From Yponomeuta sedellus (Eukaryota; Arthropoda; Insecta; Lepidoptera; Yponomeutidae): a stretch of DNA of 64,000 nt. Positions 9,539-21,870 of this stretch are shown piece by piece. The notes under the pieces were generated by a model, which did not search any database, was not told where the DNA came from, and was given only the letters and a program-made list of their open reading frames with translations. The number at the start of each line of letters is the position of its first letter. Position 1 is the stretch's first letter. The stretch is from NCBI GenBank assembly GCA_934045075.1, contig OW203724.1, positions 6,373,473 to 6,437,472 on the forward strand, in the 5' to 3' direction. The translations under genes and the position numbers were made by a program.

Positions 9539-9731
9539 ACATACTTACATACATACATAGATACATACATACATACATATATACATACATACATACATAC
9601 ATACATACATACATACATACATACATACGTACATACATACATACATACATACATACATACATACATACATACATACATACATACATACATACATACATAC
9701 ATACATACATACATACATACATACATACATA
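9539..9731. repeat. (ACAT)n microsatellite
   Basis: About 190 bases of nearly pure ACAT/CATA tetranucleotide with a few substitutions (TAGA, TATA, ACGT). The histidine/threonine/tyrosine-rich or cysteine/methionine/tyrosine-rich frames across it are artefacts of the repeat. Confidence 0.95.
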
Positions 9732-9732
9732 G

Positions 9733-10240
9733 GAACTAAACACATTACCCTCCTTTTGGGCTTCGCCGCAGTCGTGTAAAAAATCATAAAAATCGGTTAA
9801 GCCCGTTTCAGGGGAGTCCGATAACAGACACTGCGACGCAAGATTATAATGTTTTAATATAATAGTTTATGATACTGTTGCATAATAAGGGTTCTATAAC
9901 AGGTTGCATAACACGAGTGTGTTTTAAAAAAACGAGCCGTAGGCACACATACACAGGGCGTCCCACGGCTATGCCACATGGAGGGAAAGTACCTTTAATA
10001 TTGTACACGGAACATTTTACTGAAAGAAGACATTATTTTAATTTAAAAAACAATCCAAATTGCATTCATAGATTTTTAAATAATTACACGGTTGAACTGG
10101 GAATCGAACCCGCTACACGAAAAAAAAAATTGCCCTGTAGCTTTATCACACCGATCGGAAGGCTTCATCATAAGGATTATTTTTTGCTAAATAACATACT
10201 ATCAGAAATAAAAGGAAGACCATGATTTTAAAATGCAAAA
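9733..10240 (-). repeat. Unassigned repeat with tRNA-like B box
   Basis: The minus strand at about 10097-10120 reads GCGGGTTCGATTCCCAG, a tRNA-type B box. The stretch from about 9935 therefore looks like a SINE in reverse orientation. Bases 9733-9840 (TTTTGGGCTTCGCCGCAGTCG) resemble the end of a retroelement that may own the adjacent ACAT tail. The open frame at 9869-10225 has no recognisable domain. Confidence 0.4.
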
Positions 10241-10402
10241 CAATAATAATAATAAGCTATGTTTTGTTTAAAGTATTGAGCCTCTGAAATGGTTCCCGAC
10301 TCAGCATGTGTTGTAGGAGCCACCGAGGTATCCCTACAACGCTGATATTCTATCGAGACCATATTGCGGGTTAGTCGCGTGTTTGTGAAATAATAAAATG
10401 AT

Positions 10403-11190
10403 AATAGTTATTTATTAGACAAGAGTGCAAAGTTGCTTTTTAACCGCGTGTTCAATTTTGATGACCGAGCAAGCGAAGGATTCTAAAATTGAATGACGAG
10501 CGCAGCGAGTGATTCAAAATTAGAATCCTGAGCGTTAGCGAGGGAATCAAAAGAGCACGAGGTGAAAAATCTTTGCATTTGAGTGCAACACGTAACTTTT
10601 CATTCCACCTCAGCGAGGAAATGACTGAATGCAAAAAAAAACGTTTACAATCACAAGATAGGTACACTTTTTTAATTCACAAACTTAGTGCACACGATGT
10701 TCTAAATTCAATTTACTTTATCCTCTAGAGAATAAAAACGGCTTTTCCACTCAGATATTGAAGATTAAAAATACTCTTTCCGAGATGGTGGGATGAAATA
10801 GTTATTTGTTATACAAGAGTGCAAAGTTGCTTTTTAACCGCGTGTTCAATTTTGATGACCGAGCAAGCGAACGATTCTAAAATTGAATCACGAGCGCAGC
10901 GAGTGATTCCAAATTAGAATCCTGAGCGTTAGCGAGGGAATCAAAAGAGCACGAGGTGAAAAATCTTTGCACTCGAGTGCAACACGTAACTTTTCATTCC
11001 ACCTCAGCGAGGAAATGACTAAATGCAAAAAAAAAAACGTTTACAATCACAAGATAGGTACACTTTTTTAATTCACAAACTTAGTGCACACGATGTTCTA
11101 AATTCAATTTACTTTATCCTCTAGAGAATAGAAACGGCTTTTCCACTTAGATATTGAAGATTAAAAATACTCTTTCCGAGATGGTGGGAT
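10403..11190. repeat. Two 394-bp tandem repeat units
   Basis: Bases 10403-10796 are repeated at 10797-11190 with only a handful of changes. For example AGAGTGCAAAGTTGC starts at 10422 and 10816. Each unit holds AGCGAG-type words (GAGCGCAGCGAGTG, GCGTTAGCGAGGG, CTCAGCGAGGAAATG). No gene is visible. The unit could be satellite-like or a duplicated element end. Confidence 0.85.
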
Positions 11191-11366
11191 GAAAAATATA
11201 TTGTAAGCTGAAACGGTTTGAAAAGTGTGTGCCTAATTTAGATAGATGGATTGAATATTCTTTATTGCATGATCTAGATCTATGTTTATTATTAATTAGT
11301 GCATAAATTTACGAATATATTTTTGTAATTCTCATATTTATCTAGGCCTAGCCCTATATGTAAGTT

Positions 11367-11420
11367 ACCTACTATTACCTAAATTTAAATATACATATTT
11401 AAATTTAGGTAATAGTAGGT
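11367..11420. repeat. 54-base palindrome, 26-bp perfect arms
   Basis: Arms 11367-11392 and 11395-11420 are perfect reverse complements with a 2-base centre. The sequence is AT-rich (CCTAAATTTAAATAT). It may be a MITE core or a hairpin. No flanking duplication was evident. Confidence 0.85.
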
Positions 11421-11569
11421 TTTGTTTCCACTTTTTCTGCCCTCCCCCGCTCTTTCTTTTAACATTAATAAGTTCGCCTTTGCACATAATTTCTGTAATA
11501 AGCCTGTTACTTCAGTTTTTAATTGAGCAATGCACTGTAATGAGATTATATAGCGTTCAGTGTCACTCC

Positions 11570-11810
11570 ACTATAGCTACACGGGTGAAGGGACCACTCA
11601 CATGCTGCAGGGCCTCGGACGATGTTTTTTAAATAGAATAGGCTGCCCGGCTCTTAGACTATCCTGAAAGTTAGTCGGCCTAGCCCACAGCAAAGACAAG
11701 TCAACAAATGCGGAGCCAAGCAACGTAAGGGTTTCCTCACGATGGCTTTCCATCACCGTTAACGTGAGGTATTACTACTACAAAATTGCAGGTGTACGTA
11801 ATGTATATTG
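11570..11810 (-). repeat. SINE-like repeat (type F), reverse orientation
   Basis: GTTAGTCGGCCTAGCCCA and GGTTTCCTCACGATGGCTTTCC match, in reverse, parts of the repeat at 61838-62190. The CCTCACGATG block also occurs at about 18375 and 43850. Ends are approximate. Confidence 0.5.
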
Positions 11811-12676
11811 CTTTTTAATATACTGTGACATGTGTGTTACGGTATAACAGTCACACACGCATCGCATACATAAACTCATGGCGCAAGGGTGGGCAGACTT
11901 GTTCACGAGGACGCAAATAAAAATAAACTTAGGAAAAGAAACTTTCAAATCTTACGTATTTTGGGGTCCACAAACACTCCCATCTCTGAGTTACTATGCG
12001 ACTCCTAAATTTTTTTAGTGTTTGATAAATTAGCGTATGAATTGAAGAAATATCATGATGTCATTTCCCATCTGGGTTATTACGAGACTATGACGGTGAA
12101 CTACATGGAATGAATCACGCTGGTCCGTGGTTTCTTAATCGCGCTTCCTTTGCGCAGGTCACCAGATGCGAATGGCCTCTCGGAAACTGAACTTATGATT
12201 GTCAACGATGCACAAGCAACTCTTATAGAGCTAGACTTAAGTGCGAATTTCGAACCGAAAGGCACTATGCCTGGTGTACGCGAACTGTGCAAACACACGG
12301 CCGTCCTTGACACGCTACTGTGTGGACACAGCTACAGTTTTTAAGAGAGATTGTAATTGAAGAAAATACGTGCTGAACGAAGGCCCGCTGACTCTTAGAT
12401 GTTCGGACGTATTAGGTACTTGTTCACACTGATGCCAATGTTTTCTACGTAGCAATTTTTGCTCATGTGCAGACTATTGAATGATGTCATAATGATGCTA
12501 CTGATAACGTCATACTCACCTCAGCTGGATGAGCTGGACTAATGAGGCCATATCGATCGAAAATAGTGGTCAAATTCGTCGAAATATTTCAAAATGGGCC
12601 GTTTTCTGCACAAATTCACAAAACAATGCATAGATGGCGCTTATAGGCGTGCACATACAAGAAGAAGGACACGTCT
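11811..12676. other. No assigned gene; one short open frame
   Basis: A 64-codon plus-strand frame (12150-12344) and a 70-codon minus-strand frame overlap at about 12100-12344. The local base composition is more coding-like than the surroundings, and TTTGCGCAG just before 12158 resembles a splice acceptor. I recognise no domain. It could be a relic exon or transposon fragment. Confidence 0.25.
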
Positions 12677-12810
12677 TAAAAACCTATTTAGAGGCTAAAA
12701 ATTCCACCCAAGCCGGGATTCGAACCCGCGGCTTCTGGCTATTCGTGCCAGAGGTCGCGGGTTCAAATCCCGGCATGGGTGGAATTTTTAGCCTCTAAAT
12801 AGGTTTTTTA
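12677..12810. repeat. Two SINE-B tails joined as an inverted repeat
   Basis: Bases from 12677 read AAAACCTATTTAGAGGC...GATTCGAACCCGC. From about 12753 the same sequence returns in the opposite direction, ending at CCTCTAAATAGGTTTT. Each half is the B-box and 3' part of the tRNA-derived SINE-B described at 22888-23057. Confidence 0.8.
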
Positions 12811-15800
12811 AATTGTCTTTAGCACGGGAGAGTGCATTAAAAAAAAGTATAAGGACACGTCTGGCAATTTTTTTGGTTAGCACAGATTAATTTTGACAGT
12901 CACATTCCGGTTCTTCTGTGGCCTCGCCTTTAAGCGTCATCTATGCATTGCTTTGTGAAAATGTGCTTAAAACGGTTCATAACAGGTCAAATTCTTTTAA
13001 ATTATTTCGCCATTTTTAGTTCGGTAGTGCACTGAAGTAGTCTTTTTTTATTAACGTAGGTTCATCTCTCCCAATTAAGAACTTACACAATAGTACTCTT
13101 TGCCCTAGGCACTATTACTTTTGTGCCTTTTCACTATGCTCGGGCGCCAATAGCCAATTTATCTTAGCAATGCCTTGACCAGAGCCCATAATGTGAAACT
13201 TAAATATGTGTAAGATCATTGTATTTTACCATTATGATTGCTATGATTAATATGAATAGTTCGATGGGCTAAAGCAGTCTTTAACCCAAGGTAAGCTTAT
13301 ATGTATTCGTAATGCTTTCCATTACGAATACATATAAGAAAAGTACAAACGAAACTCTACAACTCGAGATCGGATTGCCGCTTTCTTGCCAATTTTTTTT
13401 CTGTGGCATGAAAGCTTATAAAAGCTTGAAAGCTTGAGCCATTAGTTTTCATTGATAAAATTGTAAATATTTATCTACAAAATTGTAAATGTCCACATCT
13501 ATGTAATTGTAATGAAATAGTTGAAAGTTTTGTTGTTCTCTTCGAGTATTACTTAATTATAATCACGTGGTATGAAACACGCCACGCTGATAGGGCTCAA
13601 ATGATGACGTCAAAATGTGCACTAACGCCATATTATTGTAATATACTTATGAAGCTTTTACCAATTTATGAGTCTCGAAACAGTGTTATTTATAACAACA
13701 TGATGCTTCTATAGCACTTGTTAGAGTAATTTTGTTTACTCTGTGGTTACGTTTTTTCCTTCTATAACCTCTACAGACTATTTCAAACGGCATTTTTCGA
13801 GTGTTTTACGGAATCGTGTTTTTTTAATAACTCCGTAAGTATTAAATAAAAAATCTAACGGTCTTGTTTATAAAACCACGGTTCCTCGATAAATAGCCGA
13901 TTGAAAAGTCAGTGGTGGAATTTTTGTAAGGAAAACACGTAACCACAGATTGAATAAATTGCCTCTGAGGAGTGCCTTAGAGCAATGGTGTCTCCATTAA
14001 TAAAGCCGTCGTAAGTCAATAAGTTTGTTTAGAGTATTATAGTAAGAGTATTATACTAACGTAATTTTTGAGAATATAAAATCCCGAAAAAATATAAGTA
14101 TATTTTTTTATCGTCGTATCCGAGTATTTTTATAGTGGTATAAAACGTCGTAACTCCAATTTAAGATCGAGGCAATTTTTCCGTTATATAAAAATCGCGT
14201 CTATACGCGTGTGCCAATGGACAAACACAGACAGGCCATCAAGACGCGACATTATCACGTGGGTGGTGTGGGTTGGCGTATGAAGGCCGCCGTCATGGTT
14301 TCTCCATCCTCCTTGCTCGCTCAAAATGATAAAAGAGCCTGGCAAGTATTGGCCCGTTTCTCAAATTACTGGCCTCTCAAGTTGTTCCATGCGAGGAGGG
14401 GCATTATAGAGGTAAAAAATAAAAGAGAAAGAAATATAAGCTGAGAAAGAGAGAGAGAAAAAGAGAGATAGTGAATGCAATCTACATGGGTTGGCCTACG
14501 TATGGCATTCCGTTTCACTCATATCCACTATCACATTGTAAATATGAAATATATTAATATGCTTTTGATAAAAATGTGTTCTGACAGGCATCTGACAGGA
14601 AAATACGATTCCTTGAAACACGCCTCAGATGCAGTTTGAATCTGTCGTAAAGTAAAGTGAAAGACATCATCACTCGTTACTTAAGGTACCTTTGAAAAGT
14701 GCTTTAGACAGAATGTGTTTGTTTTTATAAATAGATCGGGTGGCTTCCAAAGTTACGGTTATTTAAGATTTATTTCGACGTACCATGTGAAAATGAGTTT
14801 TCTCAGTTTTTACTCATAAGAAACAAGACAGATATTAAAAATCAATGTGTTTAAAGACGTCATTTTATTATTATAATGAAGTTAGTAATCAAATCTTATC
14901 ATTAATAATTTATTTCCTTTTATATTAACGTCTGTGACTCGATTATTACTAATAATATTATTGAGGAATGTTAGCATTTTGAGCTCCAACAGGTAAAAAA
15001 TAGGAAAAGGTAGAATAACGTTTTTTAACGGTTTAAACCCCCTGACTTTGGGACAAAAGAGTCTCAGCCGCTAAGCCCCAATCGCTCGTACCTACGCATT
15101 AACGCCAAAATATAAATTTCTAATATATTATTTTGTTATTTCTCTTCCTTACATATAGAAACCAAATATAGTTACAAGAAATAAATTAATGAATAATCTT
15201 GCTACTCACCAGTAAAAAACAATTAGAAACTACGAGTAGTTTTGTTATAATATGCCACCGGATTAAACATCACGTGTGATTTCTGTCATGAAACCGAAAA
15301 GTAATAAAATTTAATATTCCTCACCATCGGCATTTATGGCGTCAACTGTACTTCCCAACATTAAGCTATGGTACCAAAAAAAATATAAAAAACACGGGAG
15401 TAGTACTTTGCCTCGGTGGACCTTACTTTGTTCTTGATAAAAAGTTGATATAAAATATATGTTATGTTCTAAAATTATAAATATTCCTAGCAATTTTTTT
15501 AATTTAAAAAGCAACTAAGTTATTATAATTATAAAAATATGAAATAAACATTAATTAAAAACGAAAATTTATAATAAAATACCTAGCGAGATGAAAGAAA
15601 GGAATTCATCGAAATTTAAAAGACAACTATGCCAATTTCTTATTAACAAACGTTCTTATACTTTAGACGAATTTTTGAATGACGTTACTATATAAATGTA
15701 AATACTATTTTATTTTGACATTTCTTTCATGACATTACTGTAAGACTGTAATGTATTTGCTAAAATGAATTTGCCTAACTATGACATTTCTTGGTTGTGT

Positions 15801-16900
15801 CCGTTGTACTATTATCTAATAGGTATTTCTATAATAATCAAAAAAATCTACATGGGAGAAAGATTGACAATACTTCTGATCTGGAGTTTAAACCTACGAC
15901 AACATTTCAACTGAGGGGATTCAGCTTATTTTTTTTGCCATTTAAATATCCCATTTTGGAGAGACGTGGAAATTGGCCCCACACTGACGCTTTGCTGACT
16001 TTAAAGCGCGGACGGCAATGTAAATATATGACGTCATCAATTAAAATTATATTGACAGTCTAGCAAACTGAACCGATATTTTATTGAAACAGTTTTCTAA
16101 TTGGCTGGCTTGTAGACAATTTGCTGTCAATATGCTGTTCTAATCAAAACGGGTTGTTCCATGTTGATCTCAGTCCAGGTTGGCCGCACTATTTTCGCCT
16201 TCGATAGGAAAACCAGAAATAAGTAAATACATTATTTTAAGGATATGGGATAGCAAAAAAACATTTATGAATCACTAAAGTATGACTTTACCGGAATAAC
16301 TCGTCAGCACACTAAATTGTTTTTAGTTATACGGACCTAGGTGTATAATTATATTGGGAAAATAATATGTAAATAATAATTAGGAAGACCAAGACCTAAT
16401 AACTCTTCTAACGCCTATAGCAATAGATCAGGAAATAAAATAATGTTTCTTTACTATTAATAGTACAACAAATGTACCTATGGAATTGTTATTTCTGTTG
16501 GGTCTTAATGCAAGGCCTTAGATAAAACAATAAAACATTTATTTCAAACCACGCCCAAAACAAAAAAATGTGACGTATATAGTTCGTAACTCTACAGTGT
16601 AATTTTAGTCGTTTAACCTATACTATACTTATCTTGGCTGTATAATTACACCCATAATAATTCAATTATACCACAATCTCTCACATAATACCCGAAATGC
16701 CCACATAACATCTATAGCATAAACAATAACTGTCATTTACTCTGAATCGACAGAAAACAGGAAAGACGAAAGGTTTTTTTGGAATACGAACGCGGCGAAC
16801 CGATTACTATCACAACGGCAGAGAGAAACTTCCGACGAAAACCTGACGTAACACCAAATGAAAAAAAAAAAACCTTTAAGACCTTGCATCCGTGAAATAG
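12811..16900. other. Long AT-rich stretch without a recognisable gene
   Basis: Apart from the hairpin at 13296-13338 I can assign nothing. Open frames at 14211-14444, 15311-15514 and 15791-16063 are short, lack known motifs and have AT-rich codon use. A SINE-B-associated phrase (AGCACGGGAGAGTGCATTAAAA) lies at the left edge, about 12820-12842. Confidence 0.4.
13296..13338. repeat. 43-base hairpin, 19-bp perfect arms
   Basis: CTTATATGTATTCGTAATG (13296-13314) and its reverse complement (13320-13338) surround a 5-base loop. No gene context is visible. Confidence 0.85.
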
Positions 16901-16919
16901 GCGTGAATTTTGTATAACA

Positions 16920-17100
16920 AACGGATTAGGCACAAGAGCGCGCGTTTCGAAATTCGGCTATATCACAACGATCGAGGGAATGCGCGCGCGTCGCTTCACG
17001 ACAAGGCACGAGCGCCCGTGGGGACACTCTATGGTTTACTACCGACCGAGTCTGTCTGTTGATCGTCGCCGCCCGGCCATGGCACGCTATGGGGCTACAA
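16920..17100. other. CpG-rich patch, possible promoter
   Basis: In contrast to the AT-rich flanks, this patch is dense in CG dinucleotides (GAGCGCGCGTTTCG, GCGCGCGCGTCGC, CGTCGCCGCCCGGCC). It could be a promoter or a relic exon. Minus-strand frames of 66-77 residues here have no recognisable domain. Confidence 0.3.
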
Positions 17101-17250
17101 TATAGCGAGTACAGAAAGTCATACTGGAGCATGAGTCTACTAAATGCACAATTATTCAATTAAGTGACAGTCACTCAATGTTCGTGTCAATGTCTATCTT
17201 TTACACTATTATGTAGTGTCTAGTATTTTTTAAGGATTCGCGATACTCAT

Positions 17251-17370
17251 ACATAGTTATATATTAAACGGACCACGGCAACTGTAACGCTGCCGAAACA
17301 TCGGAAAAAAGGTAATTTCGTTTTACCTAATAAATAATCGCGATTTGACCCGTTTAATATATAACTATGT
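17251..17370. mobile_element. Short MITE with 21-bp terminal inverted repeats
   Basis: ACATAGTTATATATTAAACG-G (17251-17271) pairs perfectly with 17350-17370. The core includes GGCAACTGTAACGCTGCCG and a purine-rich GGAAAAAAGG. At 120 bases it has no coding capacity. Confidence 0.7.
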
Positions 17371-17876
17371 AGTGTCTGTAGAACACACATTATGCGTTAG
17401 ACTCTATGCTCAGATATCTACAGCAATATTTCCGTACAGAATTGCAGACTGGAAACAGGGTTCTTGCAATATAATATTATGTTGAGGAAACTCGCTATGG
17501 AGCAAGTTAGCTGAGACAATACTTAGGTAAAACGACACGTATGGCCACTTGCTCAGTTTCGTCAAATATAAATTTAGTACAATTTTGATGGTTTTTTTTT
17601 GTGTTGATAATCCAGTCTAAATTGTTTTTAATCAAGATTTGCAAGCTTGTACAAATGGCTCTTAATGCCAATAAATTGACGTATACACTTAACCATTTTT
17701 ACCAGACTGGAGAGCTGGAGATTAGAACTATGGGATTCGGATAAGACACGCTTGCAAGTGTTAAATTCAATGGACTCATGTAGGTGTGGCGAGCACATGT
17801 CAACTCTGCGCGCGCACTACAAACTCCAACATTCCTGCATCGCGCAATCAAAGTGTTTCAATGACATCATAAATAT

Positions 17877-17997
17877 AAAGTCCGACTAACAGTAGTCGGA
17901 CCGGCCGTCCCCACAGGCATACGATCTGCCTAGCGGAAAATTTCCCTTTATAGTGGAAGAGCACGATCACCCGCTCTTCCCTATATATAGGACTTGT
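17877..17997 (+). other. Structured block with two 8-bp hairpins
   Basis: GTCCGACT/AGTCGGAC (17880-17887 with 17894-17901) and GGAAGAGC/GCTCTTCC (17955-17962 with 17973-17980) form perfect stems. AAGTCC near the left edge can instead pair with GGACTT at the right edge and enclose the block. GC content is above background. It could be a structured RNA or part of a repeat. I cannot name it. Confidence 0.35.
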
Positions 17998-18364
17998 TAA
18001 AAGATTTTAGTGTTGTTCAAAGACTACGCTTAAAATTAAGTAGTAATAAAGTAATACCTAGAAGAGCAGAGCCATAATAATCAGTTTCAAAGAATAATGA
18101 TGGTAGGTTAGGAGTCAGACTTTCTGTATTTTACAATTGGTGCTATTGGGGTAGGGGATGTCAAACATTACTAACTTTTATAGTTGTGTTATTTTATTCA
18201 GGGACGTGTGTACGATAATTTAGTTCAAATATATATCTGAGGATATAATTAGCTGTAAATTTAATGTTGTTTTCTATTTTATCGGCATCTTTCTTGTCTA
18301 ATGGCCATCCGCTTCAACATTTAAAGATAAACGGATAAATGTGATTAAATGTATTTATTTTCAT

Positions 18365-18545
18365 CAGACACTCAGGTTTCCTCACGATGTTTTTCTTCAC
18401 AGTTAGCGAGTGGTATTGCTACTATAGCTTCACAAATGTACTTAACTTAGTAACAAAGTCATTGGTACATTCTGAGATTTGAACCCACGACCTCCCAAGT
18501 GCGAGGCGCTACCGCTACCGTTCTACCGCTACGACACTAAGTTAT
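18365..18545 (-). repeat. tRNA-derived SINE piece, reverse orientation
   Basis: GATTTGAACCCACGACCTCCC is the reverse complement of a tRNA-type B box. It is followed by a degenerate A-box region with GCTACCGTTCTACCGCTACG. The left side carries AGGTTTCCTCACGATG, shared with copies near 11740 and 43850. Confidence 0.6.
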
Positions 18546-18702
18546 TAAATTAGTTGTTTAAATTAAACGATATAATTTTACAAAGGTCAACATGCAATTA
18601 AACACCTATAACAAATAAATGAATAACAAACGTTTTCTGAAGTTATTCGAAACAAAGCTAAAAAAATAAATAGCAATTTGTGAGATAAACTCGAGAACTG
18701 CT

Positions 18703-18890
18703 CGTGGCCTAGTGGAACCGAGTGATTAGAATCGATCACTTGAGTTAAGCAACAACAGGCGCGGTGCGCGGCGCGGCACCCATGCTGCACCTGCATGGGT
18801 GACCGACCTGTGACTATCGTTAGTGGCCTTTTTTCCGAGCGTTGGTGCCGGATATCATGCAATGGCAGTTATTAAGACACATCAGAGGTC
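18703..18890 (+). repeat. SINE-A, truncated
   Basis: CTCGTGGCCTAGTGGAACCG, GCAACAACAGGCGCGG and TTTTTTCCGAGCG match the first half of the full copy at 8632-8996. The end is cut after GTCCTAAG. Confidence 0.75.
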
Positions 18891-19899
18891 CTAAGTATGC
18901 AGGATTAAACAGCTACTTTATCGAAAATTCGGGTGATAATAATCTTCAGTCTTATCTCGTAGACATTGAAACTTGTAGGTCGAATTTTCGGTGCGTCATA
19001 CTCACAATGCCTGTGGCGGCGGCTGTCAGGCGAGGCGTCGACCCACGCACTTGTGTAGTAGACGTGCGCCAAAGCTTCACTGACGTATAAATCCAATATA
19101 CTGTATCTCAGAAAAGTTGATTTTGAGAAAAATGCGATCAAAGATTTTTGCCGTTTTTTGGATTTGTCGCGACGGTTTATTAATGCAATATCTTTAAATT
19201 ATACTCATTTTAAAGGTATTTTCATTATCTACATAGCCATCCAAAGTTTACATTATTTGTGTTGTTTATTAAAAAGATATAACAGAAAACTTGTTTTGTC
19301 GTAAGCGCAGTTGATAATGATAGCGAATATTGTCATGGCATGAAACTGTAACTAAAACTGCAGTGTTTGGGTTTCACTAAACAAAAGTAAATAACATTTA
19401 CCATAACAATGTAATACGTCTTGCAGTGTTTTGTCATGATAAGTTTGGCTGATTTTTATGGACGAATAAATTAAATAATAGTCATAAATTTTTTTTTAAT
19501 GATTTGTTATTTTAAGTTCTTACACAAGTATAATTTGGTTGTTTCTCAGAATTGTTCCCCAGAATTCAAAAATTGTTCGGTTAACTATTTGGTTTTTGGT
19601 GTTTAATTTTAAGTTTTTATATAAAAATAAATTCGTTGTTCCTCTAATCATCTTAGCTTAGCTATATCGACTCGATTATTTTGATATTAAATTTGTAGTC
19701 AATGCTTAGTGTCAAAATTTAATCATCAAAATTGTAATGGGATGATCTACTTTTATAAGTCTGTGCCTATATCATTACAAAGATCTGCGGCATCAGAAAT
19801 AAGAAGATTTTCGTAAAAGCATTTTCTTGAGGATGGCATAGATTCACAAAGTTCGAGCAATGCCTTCTTTTTGGACTCGTTGATACCTCGTGGCTGACT

Positions 19900-21480
19900 C
19901 TCTCCAGGGATTGCATCTTAAAGATCGCCATCTCCTTTTTCTATTCGCAGTTCCAAATCTTTTTGGACTTTATTTTTCAGGAACCGGATCTCTTGAAAAT
20001 TTTGTGTATAGTCATTTTTCGCAAAGATGCTTAAATGTCCTCTTCTAAACTCTATCACCTTTAAATTCTGAATATTAAAACCTTTTGGGTATACTAGTTT
20101 AGAGTCATTGTTGAACATATCATGTCCTTGTGATTTAGAACATCAACTTCCAGATTTTTACGTGATTATTTTTCATGTTTTGCACGAAATCATTCAAATC
20201 ATTCAAACCTCTCTTGAAGATAAATTTTTTTTTGTAATTGCAGCATGAACAGCATCTGCAGCCATAAACGTATGTCCAGGTTCAAAAAATTCGATCGTAT
20301 GTCTATCTGTGTCTTTTTATCGTTAATGATTCTCACTAGTGCTAATAATAGGGTTTTATTTTTATTTTGCGCGTTGCAGTTGTCCAAAAAAAAGTTAACG
20401 TATTTTTGGTCTCTACAATATTTCCTGAGAAAATAAACATACGCAGGTAGCAATATTGTAGGCTAATCTTCCACTCTCGCCTTCATGCCAAACGATGCAT
20501 ACAGCTTGTTTATTTTTGCCTGGTAGCACAAATAATTCGTTGAAAAGCACAAGCTTCTGAGAAAAATAATAATCTTTTGTTTCTAGTATTGGCATACAAA
20601 TTGCTTTTTGCATATCTACGGTATAAAATGATTCCATTCCATTGGACGATTCACATTTCTCTTCAATCATCTTTAAGTCTCGTTTCGAATTTCTTTTATT
20701 TGCCTAATGTTGTCCTAAGTCTTGGTAGTGGTCACAGTTGCAAGGTCTTGGTAAGGTTTTATGTTGTACATCATGATTTTTGCATTTTGTGCATATGTCT
20801 TGAGCTGGTTCTGCAGTAAATAAGTTGAGCTGTTTAACCATGCTGTGAAAATGAGTCCAACTACCAATTTTTAAACCATTGTCAATGCAGTGCTGCTAAA
20901 AATCTTTGTAAAAGTTTATTCCAACAGGTAAATACTTTCGGTTTGGTGCGTTTTTAATATTATAATGTGAGCGAACTGGATTATATTTCAAAATGAAGTT
21001 TTTCATATCAGTTTCATATTGTTCAGAAAAAGCTGTTGAAGAAGGATGACGCCCTCTTGTATCTGGTGCAGCACTTATTTTGGGGTCTTTGTTCTTAGTC
21101 AAATAATTAGCTTTTAAAACTGACTGGACTGTTTCATCGTTGGTAAATCCCAAGGTATGTAAAAAAAATACTTTACACACTCTTATCTGGCCAATGTTCC
21201 ACAATAATGTGCTATGCCTTCGAGATCGTGTGCTAGTGGTTTTGATGGAGGTACGAACTTTTTCGACGTTTCTTGATATAAAATCTCTACGACGCTGTCT
21301 ATCTATAGGTAATTTCCAAAACTGATCCCAGATAGATTTTCTTGCAGACTCTGGTATTTTTTCTAGACAATTTTTTCGACAACTGCATGGTGCTAAAATA
21401 GGATGCTTATTTCTCTGCTTTTCTAAAATAGCTAATGGGTTTCTGACTCTTTTTGGTTTCTTCGAGGTCTGCCTCTGTGA
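19900..21480 (-). pseudogene. Broken transposase of the 3.1-kb DNA transposon
   Basis: Several minus-strand frames, none longer than about 100 codons, together read as one decayed protein. From N to C: a Cys-rich stretch (about 21390-21340), a basic RQRR motif, LKYNPVRSHY and APNRKYLP (about 21000-20940), VWHEGESGR (about 20490), FLDNCNAQNKN (about 20380) and PGHTFMAADAVH (about 20280). The WHEG, DNC-x-QNKN and PGHT-x-MAAD motifs recur in a DDE-type transposase family widespread in insects. Frameshifts and stops mean the copy cannot make a full protein. Confidence 0.6.
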
Positions 21481-21870
21481 TTAACTTTGCGAAACGACCG
21501 AGGTGTCAGTCCGAGCTGATATATCGCGAGAATGACTTGGCAAGTCGACACTAGATGCTGCGACATGTACAGGTGGTTTCCTTTTTTTTGCAGGAGTTCG
21601 AGACTTGGCCTGCGAGGTGAGGGATGTGTCAGTCCGGGCTGATACGTCACGTGCAGGGCATTGTAACTCAACACTAGATGCTGAGACACGTAGAGATGAC
21701 TTTTTTGGTTTTTTTAAAGGTCGTGGAGACTCAACAGGGTTTGTTAGCTCGATACTGGAAGCTGAGGCACATACAGGCTTCTTCTTTATTTATTTTTTGC
21801 AAGAGGTGACTCGGTCTGTGAGCTGAGAGATGAGTCAGTCAGGGCTGATGTGTCGCGTGCAAGAGTTGAA
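21480..21870 (-). repeat. About 123-bp imperfect repeats at the transposase 5' end
   Basis: GTCAGTCCGAGCTGAT (21505) recurs as GTCAGTCCGGGCTGAT (21628) and GTCAGTCAGGGCTGAT (21834). An interrupted unit lies between. The 123-base spacing of the first two equals 41 codons, so the ancestral protein probably had a repeated Ser/Thr-rich N-terminus. Confidence 0.6.

Noticed and set aside
9463..9787. His/Thr/Tyr and Cys/Met/Tyr repeat proteins
   Set aside because: All frames are products of the (ACAT)n microsatellite.
10403..11190. CRISPR-like array
   Set aside because: There are only two long tandem units with no spacer pattern, and the setting is an insect genome.
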